From Isoetes taiwanensis (lineage: Eukaryota; Streptophyta; Lycopodiopsida; Isoetales; Isoetaceae), in the NCBI GenBank assembly GCA_021234155.1, contig JAJEKV010000005.1:19084089-19148088 (forward strand): a stretch of DNA of 64,000 nucleotides, given 5' to 3'. The position numbers were made by a program, and so were the translations under genes. Each line of letters begins with the position of its first letter. Within the stretch, counting starts at the first letter, position 1. Positions 10,265 through 20,900 of the stretch are shown piece by piece. The notes below the pieces were generated by a model. The model did no database searches, was not told where the DNA came from, and worked only from the letters and a program-made list of their open reading frames with translations.

Positions 10265-11889
10265 TGTGACGTTCCAGCATAATATACGCCCCAATACATA
10301 TATTATACTGCCACGTCACACGTACATGTCACAAGTGACATGTACTTGAGAGTAGGACAACGTTGCACCTAGGAGCTAAAGGTTGCACCTAGGGGGCAAC
10401 CTTGGATGTTGGGTATGTAATTAAACATACACAACAAAAAGGTTCCTTGTTTATCCATTTCCAAATGGCTTAAAGCCATTTGCCCATGTGGATGCCCTAA
10501 CCTAGATAGGGTCTATATAAGGGCTAAAACCCTAGACCCTAGCTCTCCTTTCACTTTGCCAATTAGGGTTTTCTAGAGCTTCCTTTCCTCTTTTCAAGAT
10601 TTAGGGGCTTTCCGGGCCAATTCGCCGGGGTAAAGCTTCGAATCGCATTGCCAGTTCAAAAGTCGGATTTGCACAACAAAGTTGCCGAGTAGCGCTTGTC
10701 TTCGCAAGATCAAGAGCATGGACGCCTTCCAAGGATCAGGAGCAAGCCAAGGAGCAGGTATCTAGTTGTTTCACAGTAAAACCGCCTTTAGGCATGGCAA
10801 TATGCCGGTTTAGTATGTTAGATCATCTCTCGAAGTCTTGTAGATCCCTAGATCCGAGACTCTAACTAATGAACCTAACATTGGATGTTAAGTAGATAGA
10901 TTGATATGATTCTCTATCTCTCTGCTCGCGGATATTGCATGTATTCCACTCGTGATCTCCTTGTTGTGGGAAGGGGGTAGAGACCTAAAGGTCGCGGGTA
11001 GAAGATGCTCCTAGCATAGCACCTTAGTTCCCACATAATTGCGCCCCGTGCACACCTTAGTTCCCACATATTGCGCCCGTGCACGTGAGCCCACCCGGCC
11101 GTGGGTGAAGGGCAAGGCGGGTTGATAAGGAGGAACTTGTCTCATCGCTGACTGACCCCTCCGGTAGTAAAGACTATCGGGGGTCTTTGCCGGGCTAGGC
11201 TTAATGGCTTGTCACCCGCGGTGGGCAAGGCATGAGCTCGACACTCGTGGGGTGGTGGATATGACCTTCCAAAGGAGTTCAAGTCAATAAGGGCAAAGGG
11301 CCCTCTAGCCTGCGATGAGCATGGATACCGAGGAGAGGCAGCTCTCTTCCTGCCTCATCGGGTTGGGGAGATGCAACCCGCCAGTAGTAGCCCCTCCGCT
11401 ATTCACCCCAAAAGCTACGGCCAAGTCCCAACACTTTTCAGCCTACTCGCAAAGTGTGCACGGGAGGGGCGGATGGAGTGGACCACCCTAAGCCATGTTC
11501 TATGCCAGCCAAATCCATTGCCATGAATTCTCGCCTCGCAATGAACTCGGAGGCCTAGCCGCCGGGTCATCCCCCTTGAGTCCGAGCCCCCGGTAGGATC
11601 CTTCCTTTGTATTATTGTTATGAGGGTATTGCCGACTGTGATGTTGCTATTGTTATGGTGATTGTGTTGTATATTATTGGTTGTGCTCACGCTTGTTTGT
11701 TACGCTTCCGCAGATAGGTCGATCCGATGGAAGACGGATGAATGACACATCCACTCTTCCCTTTGCCGGGCTCGCCCCATGGGAGTGGGAGTGGGAGGGT
11801 GGATGGCCCCCCGCCGTGCAACCTGCCAGGGGAATGCTCCTCCTTCGAAGCACGATGCGGGCATCGATAAGGAGTAGGGGACGCCACAG
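10265..11889 (+). repeat. LTR, copy 1 (5' LTR of body A)
   Basis: Starts TGTGACGTTCC directly after the target duplication and ends within ACGCCACA just before the tRNA primer site. It contains a TATA box at 10514-10520 and a telobox at 10561-10570. A region at 11000-11600 differs from the other LTR copies mainly at CAG/CTG/CCG positions. The length of about 1.6 kb matches the other two copies. Confidence 0.9.
10514..10570 (+). promoter_or_regulatory. LTR promoter: TATA box and telobox
   Basis: TATATAA at 10514-10520 is followed by CTAAAACCCTAGACCC and, 40 bp on, AATTAGGGTTTTC. The same set is at 23961-23967 and 54847-54853 in the other LTRs. Teloboxes (AAACCCTAA) are common near transcription starts of plant growth-related genes and can recruit telomere-repeat-binding factors and Polycomb; that role here is inferred. 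Confidence 0.7.
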
Positions 11890-11890
11890 T

Positions 11891-11902
11891 TGGTATCAGA
11901 GC
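11891..11902 (+). promoter_or_regulatory. Primer-binding site for initiator tRNA-Met, body A
   Basis: TGGTATCAGAGC lies directly after the 5' LTR and is the complement of the plant tRNA-iMet 3' end, the standard minus-strand primer for many plant LTR retroelements. Confidence 0.92.
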
Positions 11903-12103
11903 ATGATCTTGGCATCCAAGATCGAAAGCACCGCCATTTCTCCCTTAGGACTAACAAGAGATTCGAAGTCTTGGGGTATAGCCACCCAAGCAAGAGCTTC
12001 AACAATTGGGAAAATTCCCAATTTCTGGGTAGATTTTAGTTCCATGATAGGTTGCTAGTGAAGTATAGCATCTTTCCCAACCTAAATTGCACAAAAATTA
12101 GGC

Positions 12104-12390
12104 CACCCCTAACAGAGTGCGCCCAACACCATTCGGTTCAAGAAACCGATTCGCCCAAAGACTGCGGTGAGTGGTTGACCTCCGTTGACATAGTTAGGTG
12201 TCCCAATTAATTAAGATAATGGTGTAGTTTGGCTTATTCACTTAGTTCTAGATAGGTTTGCATGTTATAACACTAAGAAACTCCCTGTAAATTGTAAAAT
12301 AGCCTCGAAAACAGTCGACCCCTCACAGAGTGCGCCCTGCACTTTTGGGTTGGTAATCCAATCCGCCCAAAGCGCCTTGTGGTGAGTGGT
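12104..12390 (+). repeat. Hairpin modules A1 and A2, upstream of the H3-like gene
   Basis: Two modules of about 73 bp at 12104-12176 and 12318-12390, spaced 214 bp. Each has an outer stem of the form CCCCTCACAGAGTGCGCC paired with GGCGCACTGTGTGAGTGG (best preserved in A3) and an inner stem. In A1 the inner stem is TCGGTT/AAACCGA; in A2 it is TTGG/CCAA. The inner sequences differ but remain self-complementary. The outer stems here are partly degraded at CAG/CTG. Confidence 0.75.
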
Positions 12391-12501
12391 GGGTGTTTTG
12401 GAGTATGGTGAACCCAGACGAATGCCTCGTACCTTCGCTAATGCCCTAGTTTGTTTTTTTCCCCATATGAATTGCAGGTCCCAAACCTAAATCCCACCTC
12501 C

Positions 12502-12522
12502 CTATAAATAGAAAATTAGGGT
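12502..12522 (+). promoter_or_regulatory. Internal promoter of the H3-like gene, body A
   Basis: CTATAAATA at 12502-12510 is followed at once by AAAATTAGGGTTCCC, a telobox. The ATG of the H3-like gene is 110 bp downstream, a normal plant 5' UTR distance. A pyrimidine tract ending in TTGCAG at 12477 could alternatively act as a splice acceptor for LTR-initiated transcripts. Confidence 0.6.
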
Positions 12523-12611
12523 TCCCATTTTACCCCCACCTTTCCCGGAGAACAGCTCGCCCAAGAAGACGATCTTCAGGCGCCAAAGCTCGAAACCCGA
12601 CAAACAAAAGC

Positions 12612-13813
12612 ATGGCACGGACGAAACAGACTGCCCGCAAGGTTGTGCCACCCGGTTATGTGAGCGCCCAAGAGCGAGCCGTCCGACAGAAGGCCAGACG
12701 GAGGCAAGTGCACATCGGGGAAGAGGAGGCACCGGTTGAACCACCTAACCCTAATCCTGAGGAGCAGGAACATGTATCGGAGAACCTTGACTGGGAGGCG
12801 GACGCGGCGGCGGAGCTGCGGAGGGAGCTGCTGAGGGAGATCTTCGGGGATAATGAGGAACCAGAGCAGGAACCGAAGAAGAAGAAGAGGGAAAGGGAAG
12901 AAGGCGAGCCGAGGAAATCCAAGGCGGAGCGTCGGAAGGAAAAGGAAGAGCGAAGAAAGAGGAGGGAGGAGAAGGAACAGAAGAGGGAAGAAAGGAGGAA
13001 GCGCAAAGAGGAGCGGGAGAGGGTGAGAGCGGAGAAGGGTAAGGACCCGGAAGTGCCGGCGGAGAAGCCAAAGAAGAAGAAGACACCGGCCATGGGCAAA
13101 GAACCCACCAGAGCCGGATCCTGAGAAGCCCCCATCTTCGTCCGACTCCGAACCTGAGGAGGAAGCGGGAGGACACGAACCAGGAGAGACTTCGGGCCCT
13201 TCCAACCCAATACCGGAGGATGAAGACCCCTGCGGGCTAACGACCGCCTATCCTATCCTAAATGGCCGCCAAGCACCCCAAATGACAAAGCACCAAGAAA
13301 CCAAGGCCGCAGAGGGAGTCCTATGCGCTGAAGCGGGACTTGCAAGCATCGAAGGGAGCTAAAGGAGTATACCGCGCATATGAAAATGCACTAAGAATAC
13401 TCCAAATACTAATAAGAAACACAGAGTGAAGACCATTGAGGGAGGTCGGCCAACGAAGAAGAACACGTTGAAGCGCCCACCGGAACAGCCAACCCCTCCG
13501 AAGAAGCCGATGAAGAGGCCGGCGGACTCAAAATTCGCGAGGGCGGACCAAGAAATTAAGCACTTCCAGCAGAGCTATGGCTTCCTCATTCCCAGAGCCC
13601 CCTTTGCACGTCTAACGAGGGAGATTTTGCAGGAGTTCGACCCATCCAAACGGGTCACGGACGACATGTTGCTCGTGACCGCAGAGGCGCCGGAGCAAAG
13701 ACATCGTACATTACTTCGAAGACTCTATCGCGTGTGCTCAACACGCTAAGAGAGTGACTTGTATGCCCAAGGATATTAGACTAGCTCAGTTTATTAAGAA
13801 GGAGGGCCCCTGA
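12612..13813 (+). pseudogene. Histone H3-like gene carried by the retrotransposon, body A
   Basis: Starts MARTKQTARKVVPPGY; residues 1-10 equal the canonical H3 tail, including K4 and K9, with S10 replaced by V. A long hydrophilic region follows: acidic (EEEAPVEPPNPNPEEQEH), then Lys/Arg/Glu-rich coiled-coil-like sequence, about 250 residues compared with about 30 in H3. The C-terminal part at 13530-13813 reads as an H3 fold: EIKHFQQSYGFLIPRAPF (alpha-N and alpha-1), RLTREILQEF, then [20 protein letters not shown] (alpha-2 end, alpha-3) across frame slips. LIPRAPF is closer to centromeric H3 (LIP.APF) than to H3 (LIRKLPF), but loop 1 has the canonical length. The frame is broken near 13120, 13420 and 13670, each time at CAG/CTG/CCG positions where copy B differs. 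Expected length is about 395 residues. Own TATA box 100 bp upstream. Location would be nuclear chromatin; function is inferred. Confidence 0.8.
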
Positions 13814-13952
13814 ACTATTGTAAATGACCTTTTTTTTGGTATAAGTCTATAATTTTGATAAATAAATAAGTCAAATCGAGTTTAAATAGGGTGTATTGCC
13901 GAATTCTACATTTAGAAATAGCAAAGTTCGGAACAAACCAGGCATTTTGATC

Positions 13953-14439
13953 CCACCCCTCACAGAGTGCGCCCCAACCAGTTCGGTTTGCAAACCGATC
14001 CCACCCTGGCGCACTGTGTGAGTGGTTGAGCATGGTTTGGTGCCAAATCTTGCCTAAATGCAGAAAGTAGGTATGCTATTCGACCTAGCTCACCCTAGTT
14101 AGTAGGAATTGACCCCTAATCTGTCCAAATTGGCCAACGCCGAGTCAGATGGAGCTCCACCCCTCACAGAGTGCGCCCAGACCCATTTGGTTTGGAATCC
14201 GATTCCACTCTGGCGCACTGTGTGAGTGGTCGAACCCCAAACTCCACCACAACTTGCCCAAATAAGGCAAGTAAAGGCTCAATCCTATCTATCTCGACGA
14301 GATATCCAGGATTATGTCTTTAGTTCTCTAGTTTAGCATCATTAGTGACCTAAAAAAGTAGTCCACCCTCACAGAGTGCGCAACCAACCAGTCGGGTTTG
14401 CAAACCGATCCCCCCTCGGGCAAGATTGTGGTGAGTGGT
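13953..14439 (+). repeat. Hairpin modules A3, A4, A5, upstream of the second extra gene
   Basis: Modules at 13953-14026, 14158-14231 and 14363-14439, spaced 205 bp each. A3 is the best preserved: an outer 18-bp stem with two mismatches encloses TCGGTTTGCAAACCGA, a perfect 16-bp palindrome. A4 has TGGAATC-C-GATTCCA in the same place, different in sequence but again a perfect inner stem. The sequence between modules is weakly related (CTAGTTTAGCATCA/CTAGTTAGTAGG), so the block is an old 205-bp tandem repeat in which the stems were kept. Confidence 0.85.
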
Positions 14440-14590
14440 CTCGTCCGAATTCATCCAAGTTGTCCTTAGACGAAACAAAATCATTGCTTAGGGACCCTTA
14501 GGAGTATTTCCAAGCTCGGTTAGCCTATAAATCATACCTCTAGACCCCAGAAAGTTAGAGAATTGTAAACCTAAAATTTTCCCAAAATTA

Positions 14591-14607
14591 GGGTTTTGCC
14601 TATAAAG
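14591..14607 (+). promoter_or_regulatory. Internal promoter of the second extra gene, body A
   Basis: TTAGGGTTTTGCC followed by TATAAAG (14601-14607), 119 bp before the ATG at 14720. The same arrangement is at 27984-28000 in B and 47131-47147 in C. The downstream CT-rich leader (CACCTTCCAACCTCGCTCTC) resembles plant 5' UTRs. Confidence 0.65.
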
Positions 14608-14719
14608 GGGAACCCAAGTGTCATTTGCACCTTCCAACCTCGCTCTCTGCTCCAAGCCGATTTCCCTGATCCTTAGGGCGCTTCTGCATCTGTCTGTCAT
14701 CCCCAGCTCCTCAGTGCTC

Positions 14720-17700
14720 ATGGCCACTTCTTCATTCAAGCGATGGTACAGCGCCACAGCTCATGTGGCTGAAGCTGACATCGAATCGGTCTTCAGTGTC
14801 TTCCGAAGGGAACTTGACATTGAGGCCACCATCAACGCCACTCCCTTCTACCAGAACATCATGTCTGAGTTCCATGCCAAGATAGGACCCTTTTTGGTAG
14901 AACTCCCACCTTGTGTAGGGTATTTTGCACCTAACACTGCCCTCATGTCCGCCTTCCCAACTACATGTCCATCTCTGTCAATAGGAGGAGGTACTTCTCC
15001 TATACAGCAGCTGTAGCCATCTTTCTATCCCTTCGGGGTCAAACCCAGATAGGGGAACCCTCAGTGCAGCCTTTAGAAGTTGAACCCATATCTAGCATAA
15101 TAACAGGGGGTTACTTTTAGATTTTTATACGTTTTTTCACATGGTTTTTCTATGATTTCATTGTTGTATTCGTTGAGGTGTACTAAATAGTATTTCTAGA
15201 GTGCACCCTTTATGGGCCGTTGATTTTCGTTGGTTGGAACAATCCGAGGGTTGTCGTCTTTCTCTGCATGTCTTTGTGCATGAACAATGCGCATGTGTAT
15301 GCATGTGCATGTGCACGTGCATGTGCATGTGTATGCATGTGCATGTGTACTGTGCATGTGCAAGTGCAAGTTCATGTGTGTGTGTGCATGTGTGCATGCA
15401 CATGTGTACTTGCCCTCTTGGATTCTTGTTGCCGGAGTGGATTTTTGCTACCACGATGTGGATTTTTTGCTCACACTTACAAAGGTATTTGTTTTTTAAT
15501 GTTTCTTCAGTTAGCATAACGGTTTTTTTTACAAGGTATTGTTTTCCTGGTTCTACAATGTAGTGCTGCAAAACTCGCCTTTGTCTCTTTCCCTTTAGCT
15601 ATTCTAAGATTTGCTGCAGATTCAAAAAGAGTTTAGAGTTTAGGCCCTCTGTTTGCTTTCAACTCTTGGATATTCCTGGCCTGTCGGATTGTTCATAGCA
15701 GCCAACATTTAGCTTCAATCAACAAACGGATTCTTGTGCACACAACATGCGGATTATTCCACACCCTTTTCTGAATCATGCAGATTAGTCAAACAGTGGC
15801 CACAAGAATGCATTTATATTGTAGGTTTGGAACTTTAATCGAACCAGAAAGTGAATCATGCATTATCTTTAAGCTAGAGATGGACCATCCAAAATCACAT
15901 GGATTGTTAAACAATAGTTTCATTGTGAAAGAGGAATAGTCAGAGCTGAAGTAACAATATGTGGAATGCTAATGAGAGCAAGCTTGCTTCAAAACCTCTA
16001 CCCTTGATCTTGCTTCACCGAATCGTTACATGAGACCTACTCCACATCACCAAACCGGGCCGATTCTCTTCACTTGTTAAACCAAAGCCGTGCAACCCGC
16101 GGAGAAAGTATTATCGGTTCTTTATGAACCTCACCAATTGTTACTGCAGATAACGTCATGCAATGGTTTGTGAATAAAACATTATTGTAGAGCATATCAA
16201 TGTCAAAAGCTTTTATTTGATTCAATTTTATTTCGCAGGAACATAAATGGTAAATAAATTTGCTGCATTTGGTCAATTTTGGGTTGTTCATCCTCACTAT
16301 AAAATGCAGAGAGTTTGTGGTGTAATTAGATTACAAGTGTTTCTCGTGGTATTACATGCATAAGTGTTAAAGTTGGTACGTGAAGTTATGCCATCCTTAA
16401 TGCCCAAAGGCCTTTATTAGGGCCCGAAGGGCCCAAAATTTTTTTAGTAATATATAGCATAATAACAACCAACACATCACTACAATCAACATTAATTAAC
16501 ACAAACCATTACATCCAATACATTTAAATTAACATCCCCCTAAAACCCCCTTTGGTTTGGGTGCATATTCACACGGGGGGTTACGTAGGGCAGCGAGAGC
16601 TGTCGGATAGGCATATTTGCCCTATATTCCTTGATCTGGACCGTACATAGCGATCCTCGTTTGTGGGGTATGCATGTACAAGTTTTTGTATACTGTATAT
16701 TGAGTTTTGCAAAATACTATAAGGTTTAAGGGAATGTACTTAATGGTGTTAATTTTGTTAATGGTGTTAATGGTGTTAATGGTGCCATGGCCGCAGCAGA
16801 GGAGGAACGGATGCGACTCGAGTACGAGCAAGAAGAAGAGGAGGAGGATGAATACGAATCAGACCCGGAAGACCTGGATCTAGAACAGGAGAGGCAGCAA
16901 GCGGAACAGCAGATCCAAAACTTCGAAGAGGGACTGCGAGCAACAAGAAGAGCCCCACCACTCGGGGAGGGCATTACAAGCTTGACGCCGGTGTTCATAG
17001 CAGGCGAGGCATATCTAACCCTTCACAACATCAAGAATCTTCCACAGTGCCGCGACAGAGGCCTTAGGGTAGATGAGATTTTACACCTTCTACGACAGCA
17101 GGCAGATCTCGACGACTTCATCGACGAGAAGCTCAGACTTCCCTATCAAAGATAAGAGAAGCCAGACCTTCACCGCGAGACATCATCAGATATAGAGGCT
17201 TTACGCAGCATCGACGGATGATGGCCTAAACGGAATTGCCCCTGAGGAGGAGTTCATGGCAACCAGAACAAATGGGCATCAAAGGCAAGTCCACATCAAG
17301 ATTATTACCGAAGCTCGCCAACACCCATCCCGGCAAAGATGGAGGCAAAGATCAACCTAAGGAGGCTGGTGCACCAAGACTTCGAGAGAGCTAGAGGAGA
17401 TACCAAGTGGATGACTTCGCTGGAAGGAAGGCATTGTGGCAACTTCCTCGCCTGCGGAAGAAAAGCGTGGCATGATAAGGCGCCGATACTACCCGGCCGC
17501 TGTTGGCCGGGAAGAATAGCGGTTATTCACCGCCAATTTAGCCCAAGAGGTGAAGAAGGAGTCTTTATGCTTATCGCCCTCGTGGTTTGGACACCATGCA
17601 CGATTACCTCCAAACATCGACCATGTTGTCCTGATCAAGAGAGCGATTGCATTGACCATCTTCGACTTTGCAATCCCTTATAGGCGGCAGGGCAGATTGG

Positions 17701-17872
17701 CAGTGACAGCTGCGTATACATCAGATAGGAGAATTCAAGACATGGAGGCAGTACTCCAAGGAGGAACGCCAACAAATATCCTCGTGAACTTAACAGTGGT
17801 CATTAGGTAACGGCCCAAGTGAAGAAGAATTTTGGAGGACCACCCGACTACCTCAAGAAATTTCAAGAGTAA
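14720..17872 (+). pseudogene. Second extra gene, body A, split by an insertion
   Basis: ATG at 14720 opens MATSSFKRWYSATAHVAEAD and runs to about 15090, where 1.69 kb of foreign DNA intervenes. It resumes at 16784 with MAAAEEERMRLEYEQEEEEE, an acidic stretch (EEEEEDEYESDPEDLDLEQE), then GEGITSLTPVFIAGEAYLTL and LPQCRDRGLRVDEILHLLRQ. Further frames lead to RIAVIHRQFSPRGEEGVFML, IFDFAIPYRRQGRLAV and the C-terminus DYLKKFQE with stop at 17870-17872. Without the insertion the gene is about 1.46-1.5 kb. I recognise no family; it is neither gag nor an envelope-like protein (no membrane segment). The acidic region next to a histone-like gene suggests, at most, a histone-binding role. Confidence 0.6.
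15091..16783. mobile_element. 1.69-kb insertion in the second extra gene of body A
   Basis: Bodies B and C read straight from GAACCCATA into GCCATGG, whereas A has 1693 extra bases between them. The insert starts TCTAGCATAATAACAGGGGG and ends in GTTAATGGT tandem repeats (16740-16783). It holds a GCATGT/GTGCAT microsatellite (15285-15400), AT-rich non-coding DNA and a short inverted repeat near 16400. No target duplication or clear terminal repeat is seen, and no coding region is recognised. A simple-repeat 3' end would fit a LINE or SINE-like insert, but this is unproven. Confidence 0.75.
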
Positions 17873-17997
17873 AAGTCTATTAATTTGCATGTAAAAGCTT
17901 ATTATATATGAATATAATATATATCTCTTTTTGTATATAATTGCTCCCTCAAATTGTATAAACAAGTAAAACAACGTAATACACAAAACAAGAACTA

Positions 17998-20900
17998 ATG
18001 ATCAGAATGTACTCTAATGTGCATGCAGCTAGAGTACCTAGAAACCTTGATGAACACAAAATGCAAATGAGAACAACAACGCATTCCTCGCCAAGGCGCT
18101 TTCCAAATGGTGAATTTGCTCGTAATCGGGCGGTAACACCGGAGGAGGAGCTATCCCAAATCGATCCGACATCCACGACATAAGGGCATTGCTAGCGGTG
18201 GGCAAAGCAGAATAGGAGGACAGACTGAATGTGCCCTTGCTTCGGAAACGCCACCGGGCCGTAACAAAGGCAAACGGTAAGGAAGAGAAGCAGAGGGAGA
18301 AGATCTCCCAGCTCGGGATCCTCGTGCTCCAGCTCGGATACGCACTTCTGCATCGGAAGAGCAGAAGAAGAGGCACGAGGTCGCCGGGCAGATCCAAACC
18401 GCGATGCGGACAGGGGACGATCACGACCGATTATCGAAGAAAGTTGACTCCGCCCTTAGTAATGTGTGGAAAGCCGAAAGTTAGAGCAGTTTTCGTGGAG
18501 AAAACAGATCCGAATGGAAGCAGAGGCGTATCGGATGAGATGAGTGAGTATGGCAACGCCTATGGCATGAAAGATAAAGACAAAGGCGTGGTAGCAACAA
18601 AGAAATCTCAAGGGTGCGGCTAGAATTTGGTGGAAGGGGTATGCCAAAGCACATGGGTCGAAAGCAGGACAGCTTGCAAGTTCGAAAAGTTCGCCAAGGC
18701 ATTCAAACATCATTATGTACCAAGAGAACATAAGTGCAACATGATGATGCCAGTTCTATAGGTTGCAATGTGGCAACAAATCAGTCCGAAATACACGGAG
18801 GAATTCATGAGACTAAGGCTTTATGTGCCAAAGTTGAGTGAAAAGCATGCGGTGGAAGGCTATATTGAAGGCTTGAACGATGAGATCCGCAAGTTTGTGG
18901 GGGCAATAAACCCAAAGTCCGTGGTCGAGGCGAAGCAAAGGCCATAAGTTTGCAAGGAACAGTCCACAAGAGCGTGCATCAAGGCAAAGAATATTTCCGT
19001 GGATAAGGGAAGAGCACAGGGGCTATAGCCCAAGGGCGGCAAGCCCAGTAGCTAGCAAGACGCAGTACAATTCAAATTATGGGAAGCAAGGCAACACAAG
19101 TAGTGGCAAGCAGGAAAAGAAACAGGTAAGCTTCAAGGAGCAAGGAGCCAAGTCTAACTACTCCCAAGCGGTGAGGCAATTTCTGCAGTCCATTCCCAAG
19201 GAAAAGAAGCAGGAATGTATAGAGAAGCAGCTGTGTTTCAGATGCTTCCAGCCAGGGCATAGGACCAACAATTGCCCCCTGATTATGAATGCGGCATTGG
19301 CAGAGCTGGGATGGGAGACACCATCGGACGCAGACGACGACGAAGCACGGGATTACATCCATGGTGAGTGTCACATCTTTGCAGCTATTGATACAGGGAA
19401 TGCAGAAAGTCAGTATAAGGTGATCTCAACGACCGGAAAAGCCCAAGAGAAATCCTTTATAGTATTGATAGACTCTGGAAGCAGTCATAATTTTGCATCC
19501 CCTAGGATGGTAAGCATGTTGAAGTTAAAGCCGTTAAAATCCAAGCCGGGCCGGTGGTGTTAGCCAATGGAGCAATTAGGCATACAAAGCAGGAAGAGAA
19601 TAAACTTCAATGTAGACTTGCTGTGTGTTAATGTTGCATTGGGAGCGGAAGTCATGAATATAGGCAAGTATGATCTCATTATTGGAATGGAATATCTTGG
19701 ACCAGCAGGAGCAATCATCGATTGTGGGAAACGAAGGTGACCTTTAACAACGCCAGAGGGCAAAGTCATCGAAATCACAGGTAAAGAAGTAACCCCAATC
19801 ATGCAATGCATGAGTAGTGAAAAATTGCTTAAGTGCATAAGAAAGCAGCAGGTGGCCTATCTCCTTAAGCTTGAGCTCCAAGACCAGGAGCCGGAGGGAG
19901 ATAAAGAGATCAAAGAATCTAGCAAGCTTCCCAAGCCAATAGCAAAGTTGATCGAGGAATTTCACGACTTGTTCCCTGATGAGATTAAGCAGCTTCCGCC
20001 CTATAGAGGAGTCGAGTGTGAAATAGCACTTGAACCTGGGACGAAGCCTACAAGCAAGGCACCTTATAGGATGTCAACCGAGGAGTTGACAGAGTTAAAG
20101 AAGCAGTTGCAAGAATTGCTAGACCTAGGGTTCATAAGACCTAGTGTCTCCCCGTTCGGAGCCCCTATTCTCTTTGTGAAGAAGAAGGATGGGAGCCTTA
20201 GGATGTGCATTGATTACCGCCAGTTAAATAAGCACACCATCAAAAATAAGTATGCCTTGCCTAGGTCGATGACTTAATGGATCGGGATTGTGTGGAGCAA
20301 AGATCTTCTCCAAAATAGATCTCGTGATCGATATCACCAGATTAGGATCAAGGAGGAAGACATTCATAAGACGGCGTTCAGACAAGATATGGGCACTATG
20401 AGTTCACAGCTATGCCCTTTGGATTGTCTAATGCACCAAGCAACATTCATGAGGTTAATGAACGACGCCTTCTCGAATTTCTAGATTCCTTCATCATAGT
20501 CTTTTTCGACGATATCTTGGTTTACAAAGAAGTCTGGTGGAGGAGCACGCCCAACACTTGAGGAAGGTGCTTGAAAAGTTAAGAAGGCATCAACTCTTTG
20601 GCGGTTATCGGCGCCACTTTGCAACGGAAAGAGTGGAGTACTTTGGGCACGCGGATCACGCCAGTAAGGCATTTCCACGCACTCGCTAAGATAGAAAGCC
20701 GGATCGGCTGGCCGGCACCAAAGAATACGCGATGAAGTCGAGCTTCCTAGGGCTAGCGTGCTATTATAGAAGATTTGTCAAGAATTTTGCCAAGGTAGCA
20801 GCGCCATTAACGGATCTCACAAAAGGTGGGAAGATAAAAGATTGAGCAGCCCATTGGCAAAACAAGGCCCAGAAAGCATTTGAGACGCTAAAGGAAGCTT

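Noticed and set aside
12576-13210. Long minus-strand frames opposite the H3-like gene (Leu/Ser/Pro-rich)
   Set aside because: Shadow of the Lys/Glu-rich coding strand; no motifs, and not conserved between bodies A and B.
15287-15499. Cys/Met/His-rich open frames over the GTGCAT microsatellite
   Set aside because: Simple-repeat translation in three frames, no conserved counterpart.
15091-16783. Helitron call for the insertion in body A
   Set aside because: It starts TC after A, but the 3' end has no hairpin or CTRR and the next host base is G, not T.
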